64,000 nt of DNA from Trichoplusia ni (lineage: Eukaryota > Arthropoda > Insecta > Lepidoptera > Noctuidae), in assembly GCF_003590095.1 (NCBI RefSeq), contig NC_039478.1, positions 12,338,001-12,402,000 of the forward strand, read 5' to 3'. The notes beneath the pieces were generated by a model. It was not told the DNA's origin. It did not search any database and saw only the letters and a program-made list of their open reading frames with translations. This document shows, in pieces, positions 61,760-64,000 of the stretch. Both the position numbers and the translations under genes were made by a program. Position 1 is the first letter of the stretch; every line of letters starts with the position of its first letter.

Positions 61760-63247
61760 CTACAGCTTTATTCTGGGCTTAAAGTTCACTTTAACGTTTT
61801 GCTTTCACTAGGTAAATACACTGTCTAAATGTAAAAAAAACGTAAATTAAAACTGCAAAACTATATCAAAGGCGGCACGTCGTAAATCATTTACAGACAA
61901 AATTCATAAATATAGGATGAGCAAGACGACTTAAAAATTTGTTTATTTTTGTGCATAGATTAGTATAACCGGATCTTGTTTAAATATATACACTGTATTT
62001 ATAAAAGGGGCAAATAGCAACGTTTTAGGGTAAATACTCAGATAAACATAATAAATTATGTGTAATCATAATGTAAACCAATGCATGTGACATCCTGAAA
62101 TTTCAATTTTTTATGTTCGAATCCATATCCAAAGGGTGTTAAAAGAATACTACTAAGGCTCTACTGTCCGCCTGTTTGTCTATCCGCCGATTAATAATAT
62201 CACTGATATTTTCAAAAAAGAAAAATAAACAGGTCGAGGAGGTCGAAAATAACATATCGAGGTTAAGCAACAGTTGCTACCTACAGTCATAAATTTGGTT
62301 GTTTACCATTTTTTTTGCCGAGGACTTTTCGAGGACTTCGTGAGTCCATCTACCACTTGACCGGGTATCTAATTTCCCCTGGAATCTCTATTTACCCAGT
62401 TATATCCGGTACAGAAAGACATCCAAAAGATCTTACAAGAACTGTTTTAGACAAGTCTTGTAACATGTAATCGTTTGTAAATTTAGTAATATCTATGACG
62501 CATGATGACGCATTTACATATAACTAGATTCTACCCTCGGCTTCGCCCGCGTGGGTATTAGTTATCGTTGCAAAGAGTAGGTAGTAAATGTATTAATACA
62601 ACATGTCAGATGCCTGTACCAATTTTATCAAATTAAGCAGATGTGGGTTCATGATATGTCGTAAGATATTCATGAAACCAAAACAGTATTGAACTTTAAA
62701 AGCAGCTGATTTTTTAGGTTCTAAGGAACAGGTATACAATATTGATTTATCTATTTGTCTAAAAACTTTATTTAAAAATAAAATACCACTAAAAACAAGT
62801 GTAAAATAACTATTACTACAAGATTACCAAATTAAATGGACCATCGAAATATATGAGACGTTTATTTGTGTTTGATTTTATTTAAATTAGATTCTGTATC
62901 ATAAGATTGTTCACCTTTTTTAACAAATAGAGTAGGTATAGATATGTGTAGAATTGCCAGGAAATACTTACACAAATGATCTTCCATTCTGGGTGAGGCA
63001 AGATCGGGTTTAGGGTTTATTCTATTCGGAAAATATACTTATACTACACTCGGCGAAAGCAAGAAATAGCCCCATACTTATGCTCCAACGTCATCCCGTA
63101 ACAATAATTATAAAAATGACTTCTACGAGTACTTTCTTTTTTTTGCATTATATCCTGCATCAAAGCTAATTAAAACTAACGCATTCCTCCAGTGAGTAAA
63201 TAATTAATTGACTTCGACTAATAACTAAATTAAGATCTTATGTAAGA
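61760..63247. other. Intergenic; Helitron-like 3'-end scrap
   Basis: At 62525-62560 ctagattctaccctcggctt followed by cgcccgcgtgggtattag is an inverted Helitron-like 3' end (hairpin and CTAG). The rest shows nothing recognisable. Confidence 0.4.
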
Positions 63248-63508
63248 CTAGCTGTTGCCCGCGACTTCGTCCCCGTGGGTAGAAGATATAAGTTATGATT
63301 TATACCTGCCCTGTTTTTTTCACATTTTCTATTGTATCTTCGCTCCTATTAGTCGCAGCGTGATGGTTTATAGCCTAAAGCCTTCCTTTATGAATGGTCT
63401 ATTCACCACAAAAAGAATTTTTCAATTTGGACCAGTAGTTCCTGAGATTAGCGCGTTCAAACAAACAAACAAACAAACAAACTCTTCAGCTTTATATATT
63501 AGTATAGA
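63248..63508 (-). mobile_element. Helitron-like family 1, full-length (261 bp)
   Basis: Minus strand: A|TCTATACTAATATATAAAGC at the start, (TTTG)n, cgcgctaatctcaggaacta, ggagcgaagatacaatagaa, and the end cccacggggacgaagtcgcg, ggcaacagctag|T. Both ends and both flanking bases fit the Helitron rule. The open frame 63255-63533 is inside it and is not a gene. Confidence 0.72.
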
Positions 63509-64000
63509 TATAGATAATAAAGTACTACTATAACGTAATAATAATTACTCCTGCACTTTTTTTATTCCAATTTTAAGATTCCGTATCCAAAGAGTAGTCT
63601 CATGTTTGTATTGTTTTGTTGTTAGTTTGTATTCAACTTGTGTGACGAGTAGGTACGATTCGTTCTTGACCGGTTTTTTTTCTTCTTAGACTATTCCTCA
63701 CTAGGTATTTCTAACAACCAGCAATCCAAGGTGCTCTCGGTCGTTTGAGTCCTGCGACCCGACTCCATTTAACATCATATAATTATCTACATGCTATAAA
63801 ACAATCAAAAACTTGTTTCTCTCAGGTGTTAACATCAATCGATTCTGTATGGATTATCCAAAAAAACTAGTCAACAGGACTAGTTTTGGAACCGACGTCA
63901 AACTTTATCGATACGTTTAATTTTAGCATGAAGACTATTATTAGATTAACTGGGTATTTTTCGTTATTACTACTTCGTTTTTTATGATCACTTTTTTACG
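63509..64000. other. Window end, nothing recognised
   Basis: AT-rich; a short cttgaccggttttttttctt stretch near 63667 may be a trace of family E. Confidence 0.35.

Noticed and set aside
63255..63533. 92-codon open frame at the window end
   Set aside because: Lies within the full-length Helitron-like element and is its reverse translation.

Overview
The window looks like a piece of a lepidopteran (moth or butterfly) nuclear chromosome. It is AT-rich, has one gene split by kilobase-scale introns with GT-AG splice sites, and is crowded with SINEs, Helitron-like elements, MITEs and 5'-truncated LINEs of types I recognise from moths. The species cannot be named from the sequence alone.

One protein-coding gene can be reconstructed with high confidence. 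It lies on the + strand, with six coding exons between 3898 and 33281: 3898-4212, 9794-9952, 19168-19304, 27198-27300, 30117-30688 and 33260-33281. They join in frame into a 435-residue rhodopsin-class G-protein-coupled receptor of the insect myosuppressin/FMRFamide-receptor (DMSR, 'dmsr-1-like') group. The five introns are about 5.6, 9.2, 7.9, 2.8 and 2.6 kb. A likely 5'UTR acceptor at 3840 opens the first coding exon, which carries two short upstream reading frames chained by ATGA overlaps to the receptor start. More 5' exons and the promoter probably lie in 1-3840 or outside the window; I could not place them. A weaker candidate is an unrecognised terminal exon on the minus strand at 52691-52932.

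Layout. 1-3840: upstream flank, one SINE scrap. Introns 1-5: Helitron-like elements at 5.2-5.6 kb; a LINE reverse-transcriptase tail at 6.3-7.1 kb; SINEs at 7.2, 8.2, 16.7 and 21 kb; a LINE tail with target-site duplication at 11.6 kb; a 380-bp MITE with long inverted repeats at 20.2 kb; other dispersed repeats. 33.3-40 kb: receptor 3' flank with three relatives of one TA-target MITE and a 1,099-bp DNA transposon with perfect 22-bp terminal inverted repeats. 40-53 kb: mostly unique AT-rich sequence with SINEs. 53.5-64 kb: a 5S-rRNA-derived SINE with a perfect 13-bp target-site duplication, two Helitron-like families, a 1.1-kb element built on three 320-bp units, and a fresh 124-bp tandem duplication.

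The receptor would sit in the plasma membrane of neurons, muscle or gut and couple an RFamide-type neuropeptide to G proteins. The rest of the window is mostly transposon sediment in its introns and flanks. The observations most worth checking are the chained uORFs, the donor site of intron 5 that doubles as a stop codon, the 1,099-bp transposon, the 34-bp perfect palindrome with an 8-bp duplication, and the 5S-derived SINE.
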